The translations under genes and the position numbers were made by a program. Of a DNA stretch of 64,000 nt, positions 24,549 to 32,060 are shown piece after piece (the first letter of the stretch is position 1; every line of letters begins with the position of its first letter). The notes beneath the pieces are model-generated. The model saw nothing but the letters and a program-made list of their open reading frames with translations. It had not been told where the DNA came from and did not search any database. The stretch comes from JALZKA01 sp963721645 (GTDB lineage Bacteria; Actinomycetota; Thermoleophilia; Solirubrobacterales; 70-9): assembly GCA_963721645.1 (NCBI GenBank), contig CAVRJK010000001.1:62001-126000 (forward strand), written 5' to 3'.

Positions 24549-25486
24549 CTCGGGGTCATCGCTTCGACGATCGCCCGTACGTGCCGGTGGTCGGTGCCGC
24601 AGCAGCCTCCGACGACGTTCAGGTTCGGCAGCACCCCACGCAGCGCCGCGTAGCGGGCCCCCAGGTCCGGTGGGTCGCCTTCGTCGAGCTCGGTCGCCTC
24701 GTCGAGCTCGGCATGGCTCTTTGTGGACGAGTTGGCCCGCAGACTCCGGATGCGCTCGCGCCACTGTCCCGCGGTCTCGAGCACGGCGTCGAAGTGCGTC
24801 GGATGCGCGCAGTTGATCCCGAAGTAGGCGGGGGCATCGCCGGTCGCATCCACAACTGCCGCGATCGCATCGCCCAGTGATTCTCCGCTCGGTAGGCGCC
24901 CATCGGTCTCCACCGTGAAATGGATCGCAGCCGGGATTCCGGCGTCCGCGGCAGCGCTCGCCACACCGATCGCCTCGTCCGAGTAGGTCATCGTCACCGC
25001 GCTGACCATGTCGGCAGCCGTGTCGGCAAACGTGCGAATCTGAGTCGAGTGGTACTGCGCTGCCTCGTCCGAGCTCATCAGGACCGCCGGGTTGTAGCCG
25101 TCGTCCTGCGGACCGACCACGCCGTTGAGGACGACCGGCGTGGTGGGAGACTCGAAGCGCTGCCGTATCTCTTCGATCAACGCGATGCCCTTGCGGTTGA
25201 GGCTGTCGAGCTCCTCGTTCGAATAGCCGAGTTCAGTCGCCCAGCGCGGGCTTGCGCGCCAGGTCGGCGTGTCGAGTACCAGGCCTGAACCACTTTCCGC
25301 GGCGATCGCGGCGTAGGGCTCGTAATAGCTCCGCAGCGCGCTTCTGCCCTCCTCGTCCGAGAGCAGACCGAAAGCTGCGAAGAGCGGAAGGTCGAGCCCT
25401 TCGTGAAAGACGAGGGTGGTCTCGAGGCCGCCGTCGGTAACGAAGAGATCGCCCTCCAGCTGGGGCAGATGGTTGCGGTGAGTCAT
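24545..25486 (-). CDS. Homocysteine S-methyltransferase family protein
   Basis: A 313-residue TIM-barrel protein with the three zinc-binding cysteines of the family: Cys226 in FGINCAHP, and Cys295-Cys296 in VVGGCCGTDHRHV. The N-terminal VTDGGLETTLVFHEG and LDTPTWRASP also match. The family transfers a methyl group from S-methylmethionine or related donors to homocysteine; several relatives act on other thiols, so the donor is not fixed. CACAAT lies six bases before the ATG. It does not form an operon with its neighbours. Confidence 0.87.
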   Translation of the reverse strand: MTHRNHLPQLEGDLFVTDGGLETTLVFHEGLDLPLFAAFGLLSDEEGRSALRSYYEPYAAIAAESGSGLVLDTPTWRASPRWATELGYSNEELDSLNRKGIALIEEIRQRFESPTTPVVLNGVVGPQDDGYNPAVLMSSDEAAQYHSTQIRTFADTAADMVSAVTMTYSDEAIGVASAAADAGIPAAIHFTVETDGRLPSGESLGDAIAAVVDATGDAPAYFGINCAHPTHFDAVLETAGQWRERIRSLRANSSTKSHAELDEATELDEGDPPDLGARYAALRGVLPNLNVVGGCCGTDHRHVRAIVEAMTPS

Positions 25487-25492
25487 GCGCTG

Positions 25493-25498
25493 ATTGTG
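25493..25498 (-). promoter_or_regulatory. -10 element (CACAAT) of the homocysteine methyltransferase family gene
   Basis: CACAAT on the minus strand ends six bases before ATG 25486. Confidence 0.4.
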
Positions 25499-25541
25499 CC
25501 GGAAGTGGCTCGTGTCAGGTAAGAAGGCCGCAAAACGACTC

Positions 25542-25580
25542 CCAAGGTGAAGTGACCGTCCGATTCCCTCTTTACCTTGG
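25542..25580 (+). promoter_or_regulatory. Inverted repeat over the promoter of the YhaM-like gene (possible operator)
   Basis: CCAAGGTGAAG (25542-25552) and CTTTACCTTGG (25570-25580) are inverted with one mismatch, separated by 17 bases. The right half contains the -10 hexamer TACCTT (25573-25578). With a leaderless start the arms would lie outside the mRNA, so a DNA-bound regulator fits better than an RNA hairpin. Confidence 0.5.
25573..25578 (+). promoter_or_regulatory. -10 element (TACCTT) of the YhaM-like gene
   Basis: TACCTT lies eight bases before ATG 25587, inside the right half of the inverted repeat. Confidence 0.4.
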
Positions 25581-25586
25581 CCCCAG

Positions 25587-26606
25587 ATGAACCCTCGACT
25601 TGCAGTTCAGCCCACGCTCGGATCACCGGAGCCCGAGCACGCAGCGCGCGTGTTCCTCTCCGATATCGCTGACGGCGACGCCGTTGCCACCGCGTTCGCG
25701 GTGCGCGAGCGCAGCCGGATGACCCGCCGCAACGGCGACGACTTCGTAAAGCTCATTCTCGGCGACCGGACCGGCACCGTAGAAGCTGTCGCCTGGGAAT
25801 CCGTCGACGAGTGCTTCGCCTGCACGGCGCCCGGGGCAGTCGTTTTCGTCGAAGGCCGGTTCTCGGTCCACCAGCGCTACGGGCCGAAGATCACGATCGA
25901 GTCCATCCGCGCGTCCACGCCGGGCGAGTACGCGGAGAGCGATCTGGTCGAGAGCTCACCGATCTCCGGCGATCTGCTCGAGACCGACCTGCGTGACCTC
26001 CTCGCGACGATTCGCGACCCCCAGCTCACTGAGCTCCTCGACCGGTTCTTCGGCGAGGGAACCGAGAATTGGGAGCGCTTCCGGGTCGCGCCGGCGGCGA
26101 AGTTCTACCACCAGGCCTATGTGCACGGACTGCTCGAGCACGCGCTCTCGGTCGCGCAAGCGGTAAGCGCCGCAGCGGCCGCCTTCCCCGGGATCGACCG
26201 TGACCTCGCGGTCACCGGCGCGCTCCTTCACGACATCGGCAAGACGCAGGCCTACAACGACGATCCGCTCGCGATCGACCTGACCGACGCGGGACGTCTC
26301 CTGGGCGAGATCCCCATCGGCTACTACCTGGTGCGCCGTCAGATCGAGTCGATCGAAGGCTTCGATCCCGAACTGGCCCAGGCCGTTCTCCACATCATTC
26401 TCGCCCACCACGGAACCCACGAGATGGGGTCGCCGGTGGTACCCGCAACACGCGAGGCCACCCTCGTCCACATGATGGACAACCTCGGTGGCAGGCTCGG
26501 CAGCTTTGACAGGATCGAGCGCGAACTGACCGAAGGCCAGAGCTGGTCGAAGTTCGACCGCGGACTCGACTCGGCCGCGTACTTTCCCGCGCGTCGCGCG
26601 GCCTGA
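25587..26606 (+). CDS. OB-fold plus HD-domain protein, YhaM-type 3'-5' exoribonuclease
   Basis: A 339-residue protein. Residues about 22-110 form an OB-fold nucleic-acid-binding domain (KLILGDRTGTVEAVAWE). Residues about 170-320 form an HD domain with YVHGLLEHALSV, the His-Asp pair in GALLHDIGKT (His215, Asp216), and ILAHHGTHE. This order is that of B. subtilis YhaM, a manganese-dependent 3'-5' exonuclease of single-stranded RNA and DNA. A paralogue starts at 63335. It ends nine bases before the convergent stop of a small membrane-anchored protein gene. Confidence 0.87.
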   Translation: MNPRLAVQPTLGSPEPEHAARVFLSDIADGDAVATAFAVRERSRMTRRNGDDFVKLILGDRTGTVEAVAWESVDECFACTAPGAVVFVEGRFSVHQRYGPKITIESIRASTPGEYAESDLVESSPISGDLLETDLRDLLATIRDPQLTELLDRFFGEGTENWERFRVAPAAKFYHQAYVHGLLEHALSVAQAVSAAAAAFPGIDRDLAVTGALLHDIGKTQAYNDDPLAIDLTDAGRLLGEIPIGYYLVRRQIESIEGFDPELAQAVLHIILAHHGTHEMGSPVVPATREATLVHMMDNLGGRLGSFDRIERELTEGQSWSKFDRGLDSAAYFPARRAA

Positions 26607-26615
26607 CCCAGGGCT

Positions 26616-26921
26616 TCAGCCGCCGAAGCGTTCTACGCAGCGCTGGAGCTTGTCGGTGTTCTGGCCGGCCCTGGTGACGCAGTCCACGAGCTTGTCCTGC
26701 TGCCCTTGGCCGCTGTCGCCGAGGGCATCGTTGATCTGATTCTGGATGTCGGAGGGGAAGGTGTCGAACGTCTCCTCGAGACCGCCGGGTACGAACTGGT
26801 CGAAGGCGTCGTTGGTTGTGTCGAGGATCGGCTTGACGAAGAAGAGGTAGACGGCTCCCAGGATCACGACCGTGGTCACGATCTTGATGATCGGGTTGAT
26901 GATGGTGCCAGCGCCGATCAT
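26616..26921 (-). CDS. Small membrane-anchored protein, paralogue 2 of a tandem pair
   Basis: A 101-residue protein beginning MIGAGTIINPIIKIVTTVVIL, partly continued as a hydrophobic segment to residue about 27 and KPILDTTNDAF. It then has a soluble Asp/Gln-rich tail with two cysteines (DCVTRAG, QRCVERFGG). The first 35 residues are nearly identical to those of the upstream gene, while the tails diverge except for the DC/C spacing. The family is not recognised. ATG 26921 lies five bases after the stop of its paralogue, so the pair is an operon. The frame continues upstream but only as out-of-register sequence of the neighbour. Confidence 0.65.
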   Translation of the reverse strand: MIGAGTIINPIIKIVTTVVILGAVYLFFVKPILDTTNDAFDQFVPGGLEETFDTFPSDIQNQINDALGDSGQGQQDKLVDCVTRAGQNTDKLQRCVERFGG

Positions 26922-26926
26922 GGTCG

Positions 26927-27436
26927 CTACGGGAAGAGGAGCCGGTCTGCCAGATCGCGGCAACGCTGCAGGTCGCGGACATCGAAACCCGCGGCCTCGA
27001 CGCACTTTTCCACCTGCGCCGCTTCCGCGGACTTACCCTGCGCGCTCAAGCTGTCCGCGTAGGAGAGCGAGAAGTTTCGGGGCGATTGCCCTGCGGTAAT
27101 GAGCTCGTGGCCGAACTCATCGCACTTCTCCATCGCCTTCGCGTCCTTGTCGGCCTGCCGCACGCAGTTGGTCACCTCGCGAGCGGCTTCCGGCCATTGC
27201 GAGCGAAGGCTCGAAGCAAAAGACCCGGCCCGGTCCTTGGCGAAGTTGAGGTCGAACTCTGCGCTCGCCTGATTGGCGCTGTTCAGCCCCTGGCGGACCT
27301 GCTGCCCGACGCTGCCCGAGATCTCCTCGGTCGTGTCGAGGATCGGCTTCAGGACGAAGATGTAGATCGCTCCGAGGATCGCCACTGTGGTGACAATCTT
27401 CAGGATCGGATTGATAATGGTTCCGGCGCCGATCAA
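26927..27436 (-). CDS. Small membrane-anchored protein, paralogue 1 of a tandem pair
   Basis: A 169-residue protein. The N-terminal segment IGAGTIINPILKIVTTVAIL, then GAIYIFVLKPILDTTEE, is shared with the downstream paralogue. The rest is helical, with cysteines in TNCVRQADK, EKCDEF, EKCVEAAG and QRCRDLADR. TTG 27436 is preferred because GGAGGGGG stands six bases upstream and the paralogue begins at the same residue; a GTG at 27469 would add eleven residues. TAAGGT near 27467-27472 could be the -10. Function unknown; a membrane-tethered helical protein is the safest statement. Confidence 0.65.
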   Translation of the reverse strand: MIGAGTIINPILKIVTTVAILGAIYIFVLKPILDTTEEISGSVGQQVRQGLNSANQASAEFDLNFAKDRAGSFASSLRSQWPEAAREVTNCVRQADKDAKAMEKCDEFGHELITAGQSPRNFSLSYADSLSAQGKSAEAAQVEKCVEAAGFDVRDLQRCRDLADRLLFP

Positions 27437-27544
27437 GACATTCCCCCTCCGGGTTGCGGGTTTCGGCACCTTACCGCTTCAGGCGTGACGCAAACTGGGC
27501 GAAATTCGACTGAGCGCACCCCGGTCGGACCCCCATGCCGCCAA

Positions 27545-27550
27545 TATCCT
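27545..27550 (+). promoter_or_regulatory. -10 element (TATCCT) of the PafBC gene
   Basis: TATCCT is followed by seven bases and GTG 27558. An ATG at 27552 would be only one base away, so the GTG is the better start. Confidence 0.45.
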
Positions 27551-27557
27551 GATGCCC

Positions 27558-29621
27558 GTGGCCAAGGACACCGAAAAGCTGATCCGCCAACTCTCGCTGA
27601 TCTCGTTCCTCATGGCCAACCGGCGGCCTGTTTCGGCGCTCGAGATCAAGCGCGAGGTCGAGGGTTACAGCTCGATGAACGAGGACGCGTTCGCCCGCCG
27701 CTTCTACGCGGATCGGGCCGAGCTCGAGAGCCTGGGCATCTCACTGCAGGTCGAAAAGCCCGCCGAGGGATTCTTCGAAGCGGAGCTCTACGCGCTCCCG
27801 CCCGAGAACTACTACCTCCATCCGATCGAGTTCACCGACGGTGAACTGGCGGCTTTGCGGACCGCGCTCAGCCTCCTCGACGGTGAGTTCGCCTATGCCG
27901 AGCCGCTGCGCCTGGCGCTCCAGCAGGTTTCGTGGGGCCGACCAAGCCCGCTGAACGAGGGCGAGGACGTGCCGATCGACGTGCGCCTTTCGACCAACGG
28001 GGGCGGCAAGGAGCTGTCGCAGCGGCTGGCGAAGATCGAGACGGCGATCTCGCGGCGCAAGCGAATCGAGTTCAGCTACTACACGATGCAGCGCGACGAG
28101 GTCTCGGACCGCAAGGTCGATCCCTATCACCTTGTCTTCCGCGACAGCCAGTTCTATTTGATCGGTTACTCGCACGAGCGCGACGCGGTGCGCATCTTCC
28201 GGCTCAGCCGTATCAAGGGCAAGGTGTCCTACGCGTCCAAGGCCGAGCACGACTTCGGCCCTCCCGAGAACTTCGACCGCCGCGACTACGCCTCGCGTGC
28301 CGAGTGGCAGATGGGCGAGATCGCGGGCACCGCCCAGGTCTTCGTCCGTGAGCGGATCGCCTGGCTCGTCGAGCGTGACTTCGGCAAGTACGGCTCGATG
28401 CGAAAGGTCGCAAAGCAGGACGGCATGAAGGGCCGCGGAATGGTTTATGAGACGGACTACGCGTCGATCCGCCAGCTCATCTCGTGGGTCCTCTCATGGC
28501 GAGAGAACGCACAGTTGATCGCTCCGTCGGATGCCGCCACAGCCGGCGCCGAGCGCACCGGGATCCTGCGTGACCGTCATCGCGGCGCCTTCGAAGTCGC
28601 TGAGATCGTCGCCCGCCCCGTGCTGGAGGCGGAGGGCCGTCCTTCCCGCTCGACCGGTACGCGCGGTCGCGGTGAGGCGGTGATCCGGCCCGAGCGCTTC
28701 GCCCGTCTCGTGACTCTCGCCGGCCTCATGATCGGCGCGGCTCGCGAAGGCACGACCCTGTCGGTCGCGCACTGCCTGCGCGAGCTCAACATGGACATGG
28801 GGGAGCTCCGTGAGGACATCGATGTGCTGAACGTCGTCAACTTCGGCGGCGGCACCTACGTCCTTTACGCCGAGATCGTCGGCGACCAGATCGAGGTCGA
28901 TCCCGACACCTACGGCGACAACTTCGACCGACCCGCCCGCCTGCTGCCGCTGGAGGCGAAGGCGCTCGTCGCAGCCATCGACCTGTTCGGCGACCATCTG
29001 CCGCAAGCAGGCCTTGCCACAGCGCGCGGAAAGATCGTCGAGGCATTGGGCCATGACCCATCCGAGGAGGGCCTCGAGATCGCGCCCGGACGTGACGACT
29101 CCCACGTTGTGCGGACTGTCAACGAGGCGATCCACATGAACCGGATCCTCGAGCTCCACTACTACAAGGAGAACGAGGACAAGTTCGTCGAGCGCCGCGT
29201 CGAGCCGTATCAACTCGTGAACGGGCCCGAGGGCTGGTACCTCGGCTGCTACGACCTCGGCCCCTCCGACACGCGCCACTTCCGCCTTGACCGGATGAAG
29301 GAGGCGAACATGACCGATGAGGTGTTCGAGTCTCGCGAAGGCATCGACGAGCGCCTTGCCGAGCAGGAATGGCTTGCCCACGGCGAGGTCTCCAGCGCGG
29401 GAGTCGCCCGCGTGTGGGTCGCTCCCGAGCGGGCGCGCTGGCTTCGCGAAGAGCGCACCGTCGTCGAGGAGCTGGCCGACGAGGCAGTTGTCGTCGAGAT
29501 GCCCTACGGATCGCAGGAGTGGCTGGTCCGCGAGATCCTGAAGGGAGCCGGCGACCTGGTGGTCTTGGAGCCTGACGATGCGCGTGAGGCGGTCTTCGCC
29601 GCCGTCAAGGAAGCAGCCTGA
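27558..29621 (+). CDS. pafBC: Fused PafB-PafC type WYL-domain transcriptional regulator
   Basis: A 687-residue protein made of two homologous halves. Each has an N-terminal winged HTH, a WYL domain and a C-terminal WCX extension. In half 1 the HTH is at residues about 5-70 and the WYL segment includes RIEFSYYTMQRDE, DPYHLVFRDSQFYLIGYS and VRIFRLSRI. In half 2 the HTH region starts near RPERFARLVTLAGLM, and the WYL segment has LELHYYKENEDKF, EPYQLVNGPEGWYLGCYD and TRHFRLDRM. In mycobacteria PafB and PafC form a heterodimer that activates DNA-damage genes independently of LexA; natural fusions are known. The second protein is downstream in trans elsewhere, but here both are one chain. An MBL-fold gene follows after eight bases. 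Confidence 0.9.
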   Translation: MAKDTEKLIRQLSLISFLMANRRPVSALEIKREVEGYSSMNEDAFARRFYADRAELESLGISLQVEKPAEGFFEAELYALPPENYYLHPIEFTDGELAALRTALSLLDGEFAYAEPLRLALQQVSWGRPSPLNEGEDVPIDVRLSTNGGGKELSQRLAKIETAISRRKRIEFSYYTMQRDEVSDRKVDPYHLVFRDSQFYLIGYSHERDAVRIFRLSRIKGKVSYASKAEHDFGPPENFDRRDYASRAEWQMGEIAGTAQVFVRERIAWLVERDFGKYGSMRKVAKQDGMKGRGMVYETDYASIRQLISWVLSWRENAQLIAPSDAATAGAERTGILRDRHRGAFEVAEIVARPVLEAEGRPSRSTGTRGRGEAVIRPERFARLVTLAGLMIGAAREGTTLSVAHCLRELNMDMGELREDIDVLNVVNFGGGTYVLYAEIVGDQIEVDPDTYGDNFDRPARLLPLEAKALVAAIDLFGDHLPQAGLATARGKIVEALGHDPSEEGLEIAPGRDDSHVVRTVNEAIHMNRILELHYYKENEDKFVERRVEPYQLVNGPEGWYLGCYDLGPSDTRHFRLDRMKEANMTDEVFESREGIDERLAEQEWLAHGEVSSAGVARVWVAPERARWLREERTVVEELADEAVVVEMPYGSQEWLVREILKGAGDLVVLEPDDAREAVFAAVKEAA

Positions 29622-29629
29622 GGGACGCG

Positions 29630-30415
29630 GTGGCGGGCGATGCTCCGCCAAGCGGCGACGACTTCACCCGGATTCGGGCCGACAACCCGGGCCCCATGAC
29701 CCTCACGGGTACGAATACCTACGTCGTCGGCCGCGGGCCTGCGTGGGTGATCGATCCTGGACCCGACGACGCCGCGCACATCGATGCCGTCAGGGCCGAG
29801 GGCGAGGCGCGTGGCGGAATCGGGGGGGTGTTGCTGACCCATTCGCATGCCGACCACTCCGCGGGGGTCGAGCGCCTTGGCGCGCCGCTCAGGTGGGGTG
29901 CGGTGAGTTCGATGGACGAGATGAGTTGGCAGCCCGATCCCGATCGCCGTCCGGCAAATGATGCACCGCAGGAGTTCGAGGTGATCCCCACGCCGGGACA
30001 TGCGGCCGACCACGCATGCTTCGTTTGGCAGGACGTCTGCTTTTGCGGTGACCTCATCCTGGGTGAGGGCTCGACGATCGTGCCCGCCGCGGAGTTCGGC
30101 GGGTCGCTTGCCGACTACCTGTCGTCGCTTGAACGCGTTCGGGCCACTGAAGCAACGCTCTTCGCGCCCGGCCACGGGGAGTGGATCACCGATCCGCTGA
30201 CCAAGATCGACGGCTACGTCGCGCACCGGGCCGAGCGCGAGCAGAAGCTCCTGGTCGCGCTCAACAGCGGTGAGCGCTCACGCGAAGCGCTCCTCGACGA
30301 TGCATGGGAGGACGTGCCGAAGGTGTTGCGGCCGGCCGCCGCCATTGCGATGCAGGCTCACCTGGAGAAGCTCGAGGCGGAGGGTCTCGTCGACACAGGC
30401 GCCCTCGGCGCGTAG
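29630..30415 (+). CDS. MBL-fold metallo-hydrolase
   Basis: A 261-residue protein with the metal motif THSHADH (His71, His73, Asp75, His76). Later ligands are in PTPGHAADHACF, FCGDLILGEG and FAPGHGEWI. The C-terminal 60 residues form a helical domain like that of the LACTB2-type endoribonucleases and related hydrolases (DVPKVLRPAAAIAMQAHLEKL, partly quoted). Two metal ions would hydrolyse an ester or phosphodiester bond; the substrate is not known. It begins eight bases after pafBC, so it is probably the second gene of that operon. Confidence 0.87.
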   Translation: MAGDAPPSGDDFTRIRADNPGPMTLTGTNTYVVGRGPAWVIDPGPDDAAHIDAVRAEGEARGGIGGVLLTHSHADHSAGVERLGAPLRWGAVSSMDEMSWQPDPDRRPANDAPQEFEVIPTPGHAADHACFVWQDVCFCGDLILGEGSTIVPAAEFGGSLADYLSSLERVRATEATLFAPGHGEWITDPLTKIDGYVAHRAEREQKLLVALNSGERSREALLDDAWEDVPKVLRPAAAIAMQAHLEKLEAEGLVDTGALGA

Positions 30416-30422
30416 CCGGGGT

Positions 30423-30428
30423 TACTGT
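30423..30428 (+). promoter_or_regulatory. -10 element (TACTGT) of the SnoaL-like gene
   Basis: TACTGT lies seven bases before ATG 30436 and just after the MBL-fold stop codon. Confidence 0.35.
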
Positions 30429-30435
30429 TCGATCC

Positions 30436-30858
30436 ATGTCCGACGCACGCATGGCGGTCGTCGAGGTCTTCCTGGCCTCGTGGAACCAGCATGACCTTGC
30501 GCCCGTCCTCGCGATCGTGGGCGAAGACTTCGAGTACGTGAATCCCCCCAACGCCGTGGAGCCGGGCGTTCGGCGCGGGCCGGAGGGACTCGGCTACGTG
30601 ATGAAGACACAGTGGGACGCTCTCGGTGAAGACTCCCGGCTGGAGATCGATCGGATTCATGCCCAGGGCGAGGGGCTGGTCACCGAGGGGCGGGTGTCGC
30701 GCGGCATGCCTGGAAGCGACGCACGGGTCGAGAACAAGATCGTCCTTGGTTGGACCTTCGCCGCTGATCGGCTGATCCGGCTCGAGGTTCTCGGCGCCGG
30801 ATCGTCCTATGGCGACGCGCTGGCCAAGGCGGGCATCAACGACGGCCCAAGCGACTAG
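30436..30858 (+). CDS. SnoaL-like / NTF2-fold protein
   Basis: A 140-residue protein with the NTF2-like pattern: FLASWNQHDLAPVLAIVGEDFEYVNP at the N-terminus (partly quoted), RRGPEGLGYVMKTQWDAL, and the final strand LGWTFAADRLIRLEVLG. The fold forms a cone-shaped pocket used by polyketide cyclases, isomerases and many ligand-binding proteins; no specific function can be read. Its stop shares CTAG with the convergent secreted-protein gene. Confidence 0.72.
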   Translation: MSDARMAVVEVFLASWNQHDLAPVLAIVGEDFEYVNPPNAVEPGVRRGPEGLGYVMKTQWDALGEDSRLEIDRIHAQGEGLVTEGRVSRGMPGSDARVENKIVLGWTFAADRLIRLEVLGAGSSYGDALAKAGINDGPSD

Positions 30859-31466
30859 GTCGTCTTCTCGCAGCCGGCGATGTCGTCCTTGTTATCGACG
30901 TCAGCCCTGTCTTTGCCCGGGCCGCAGTTCACGTTGTCCGCGCGCCCGTCATCGGCCTTGATGACGTCAGCGCCGGACCCCGCCCGGATGTTGTCGAAGC
31001 CCTTGTGTCCTCGAATTGTGTCCGCCCCGGGTCCTCCGCTGACGGTCACGTCGATCAGCTTGCCGAGCGGCTTGTATGACTCTTGACCCTCCTCGGTCTC
31101 GAGGCCCTTGGCGTCGAAGCGCACCGAGTCGTCGCCGGGCCCGAGGCTGCTGGAGACCGAGAGCCAACCGCCGGTGTCGGCGCCACACGCGACTGATGAC
31201 GGGCCCTCTCCTTCGGTCGAGGTGTTCTCCGCCTTCAGCACGTCCTGATCCGGAGAGCCCGGCAGCGCCGAACCGGGCTCGAACGCGATCCCCCAGGAAA
31301 TCTTGTCTCCGGCATCCCACCAGTTGTCCGAGAAGGCGGTTCCCTTGGCGGGGTTGCAGCCGTGGTTGCCTCCGCGGCGGACCTCCGCCGCACCTCCGAG
31401 CGACGGGAGAATGAAAGCGGTCGCCGCTCCAAGCGCCACGAGTCCGCCGATAAGCCTCCCCTGCAT
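30855..31466 (-). CDS. Secreted protein with RTX-like calcium-binding end
   Basis: A 203-residue protein with a signal peptide of about 27 residues (ILPSLGGAAEV). Residues about 35-115 are unrecognised but Trp- and Cys-containing (FSDNWWDAGDK, SSVACGADTGGW). The C-terminal third has RTX-like turns: SGGPGADTIRGHKGFDN, GSGADVIKADDGRADN, and a cysteine pair (NVNCGPGKD, IAGCEKTT). It resembles the 4909-5499 protein in its end but has fewer repeats. A role in the outer wall is inferred. TATTCT lies six bases before the start. Confidence 0.7.
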   Translation of the reverse strand: MQGRLIGGLVALGAATAFILPSLGGAAEVRRGGNHGCNPAKGTAFSDNWWDAGDKISWGIAFEPGSALPGSPDQDVLKAENTSTEGEGPSSVACGADTGGWLSVSSSLGPGDDSVRFDAKGLETEEGQESYKPLGKLIDVTVSGGPGADTIRGHKGFDNIRAGSGADVIKADDGRADNVNCGPGKDRADVDNKDDIAGCEKTT

Positions 31467-31472
31467 GCGTTC

Positions 31473-31478
31473 AGAATA
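31473..31478 (-). promoter_or_regulatory. -10 element (TATTCT) of the secreted RTX-like gene
   Basis: TATTCT on the minus strand ends six bases before ATG 31466. Confidence 0.5.
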
Positions 31479-31491
31479 CGTCTCCGCGCTC

Positions 31492-31497
31492 TAGTCT
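31492..31497 (+). promoter_or_regulatory. -10 element (TAGTCT) of the PPOX gene
   Basis: TAGTCT lies nine bases before ATG 31507. Its distance to the divergent element at 31473-31478 is only 13 bases, so the two promoters probably interfere. Confidence 0.4.
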
Positions 31498-31506
31498 GCA
31501 ACCCGT

Positions 31507-31974
31507 ATGAGCCGTCGCGACCAGATCACCCTCTCGCCCGAGGAGCAGGGTCAGCTGCTCGACGAGGAGCGCGTCGTGATCGTCTCGTCACACGGTCCCC
31601 GCGGCTGGCCTCATTCGATGCCGATGTGGTTCACGGTCCGGGACGGCGAGATCTGGATCTGGACCTACGCCAAGTCGCAGAAGGTCAGGAATCTTGAGCG
31701 TGACCCGAGGGCCACGCTTCTCGTGGAGACGGGCGAGGAGTACGTGGAGCTTCGGGGCATGCAGATCGAGGCGGAGGCGGAGATCATCCGCGACACCGAT
31801 CGCGTGCTCGACTTCGGCAAGGATCTGACGATCCGTTACTCGGAGGGCATCGACTCGATCGAGGGAGATGCGGCAGAGGCGATGCGCGCCCAGGCGGCCA
31901 AGCGTGTCGCCATCCGCTTCACCGCGAAGCGGACGGCCACCTGGGATCACCGAAAGCTGGGCGGCACGTACTGA
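31507..31974 (+). CDS. Pyridoxamine 5'-phosphate oxidase-like flavin/F420-binding protein
   Basis: A 155-residue split-barrel protein: LLDEERVVIVSSHGPRGWPH, PMWFTVRDGEIWIWTYAKSQKVRNLERDP (partly quoted), ATLLVETGEEYVELRGM, and the C-terminal VAIRFTAKRTATWDHRKL. The pattern fits the actinobacterial PPOX class that binds F420 or FMN and reduces small molecules. The cofactor cannot be decided by eye. It lies alone before the class A repeat and the rhamnose operon. Confidence 0.83.
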   Translation: MSRRDQITLSPEEQGQLLDEERVVIVSSHGPRGWPHSMPMWFTVRDGEIWIWTYAKSQKVRNLERDPRATLLVETGEEYVELRGMQIEAEAEIIRDTDRVLDFGKDLTIRYSEGIDSIEGDAAEAMRAQAAKRVAIRFTAKRTATWDHRKLGGTY

Positions 31975-31995
31975 TGGCGCGTAGCCTCCACGCAT

Positions 31996-32026
31996 GGTGC
32001 CTGGCACGTCGCACGGTGCCTGGCAC
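31996..32026 (+). repeat. Class A REP half-sites, tandem
   Basis: GGTGCCTGGCAC occurs at 31996-32007 and again at 32015-32026, separated by seven bases, in the same orientation. It is the right half of the palindrome that flanks the RAYT gene 22 kb away. Confidence 0.85.
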
Positions 32027-32045
32027 GGCATCGCCTGACCCCGGG

Positions 32046-32051
32046 TAGCCT
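32046..32051 (+). promoter_or_regulatory. -10 element (TAGCCT) of the rhamnose operon
   Basis: TAGCCT lies nine bases before ATG 32061 of rfbA, directly after the class A repeats. Confidence 0.4.
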
Positions 32052-32060
32052 CCCCGCCTC

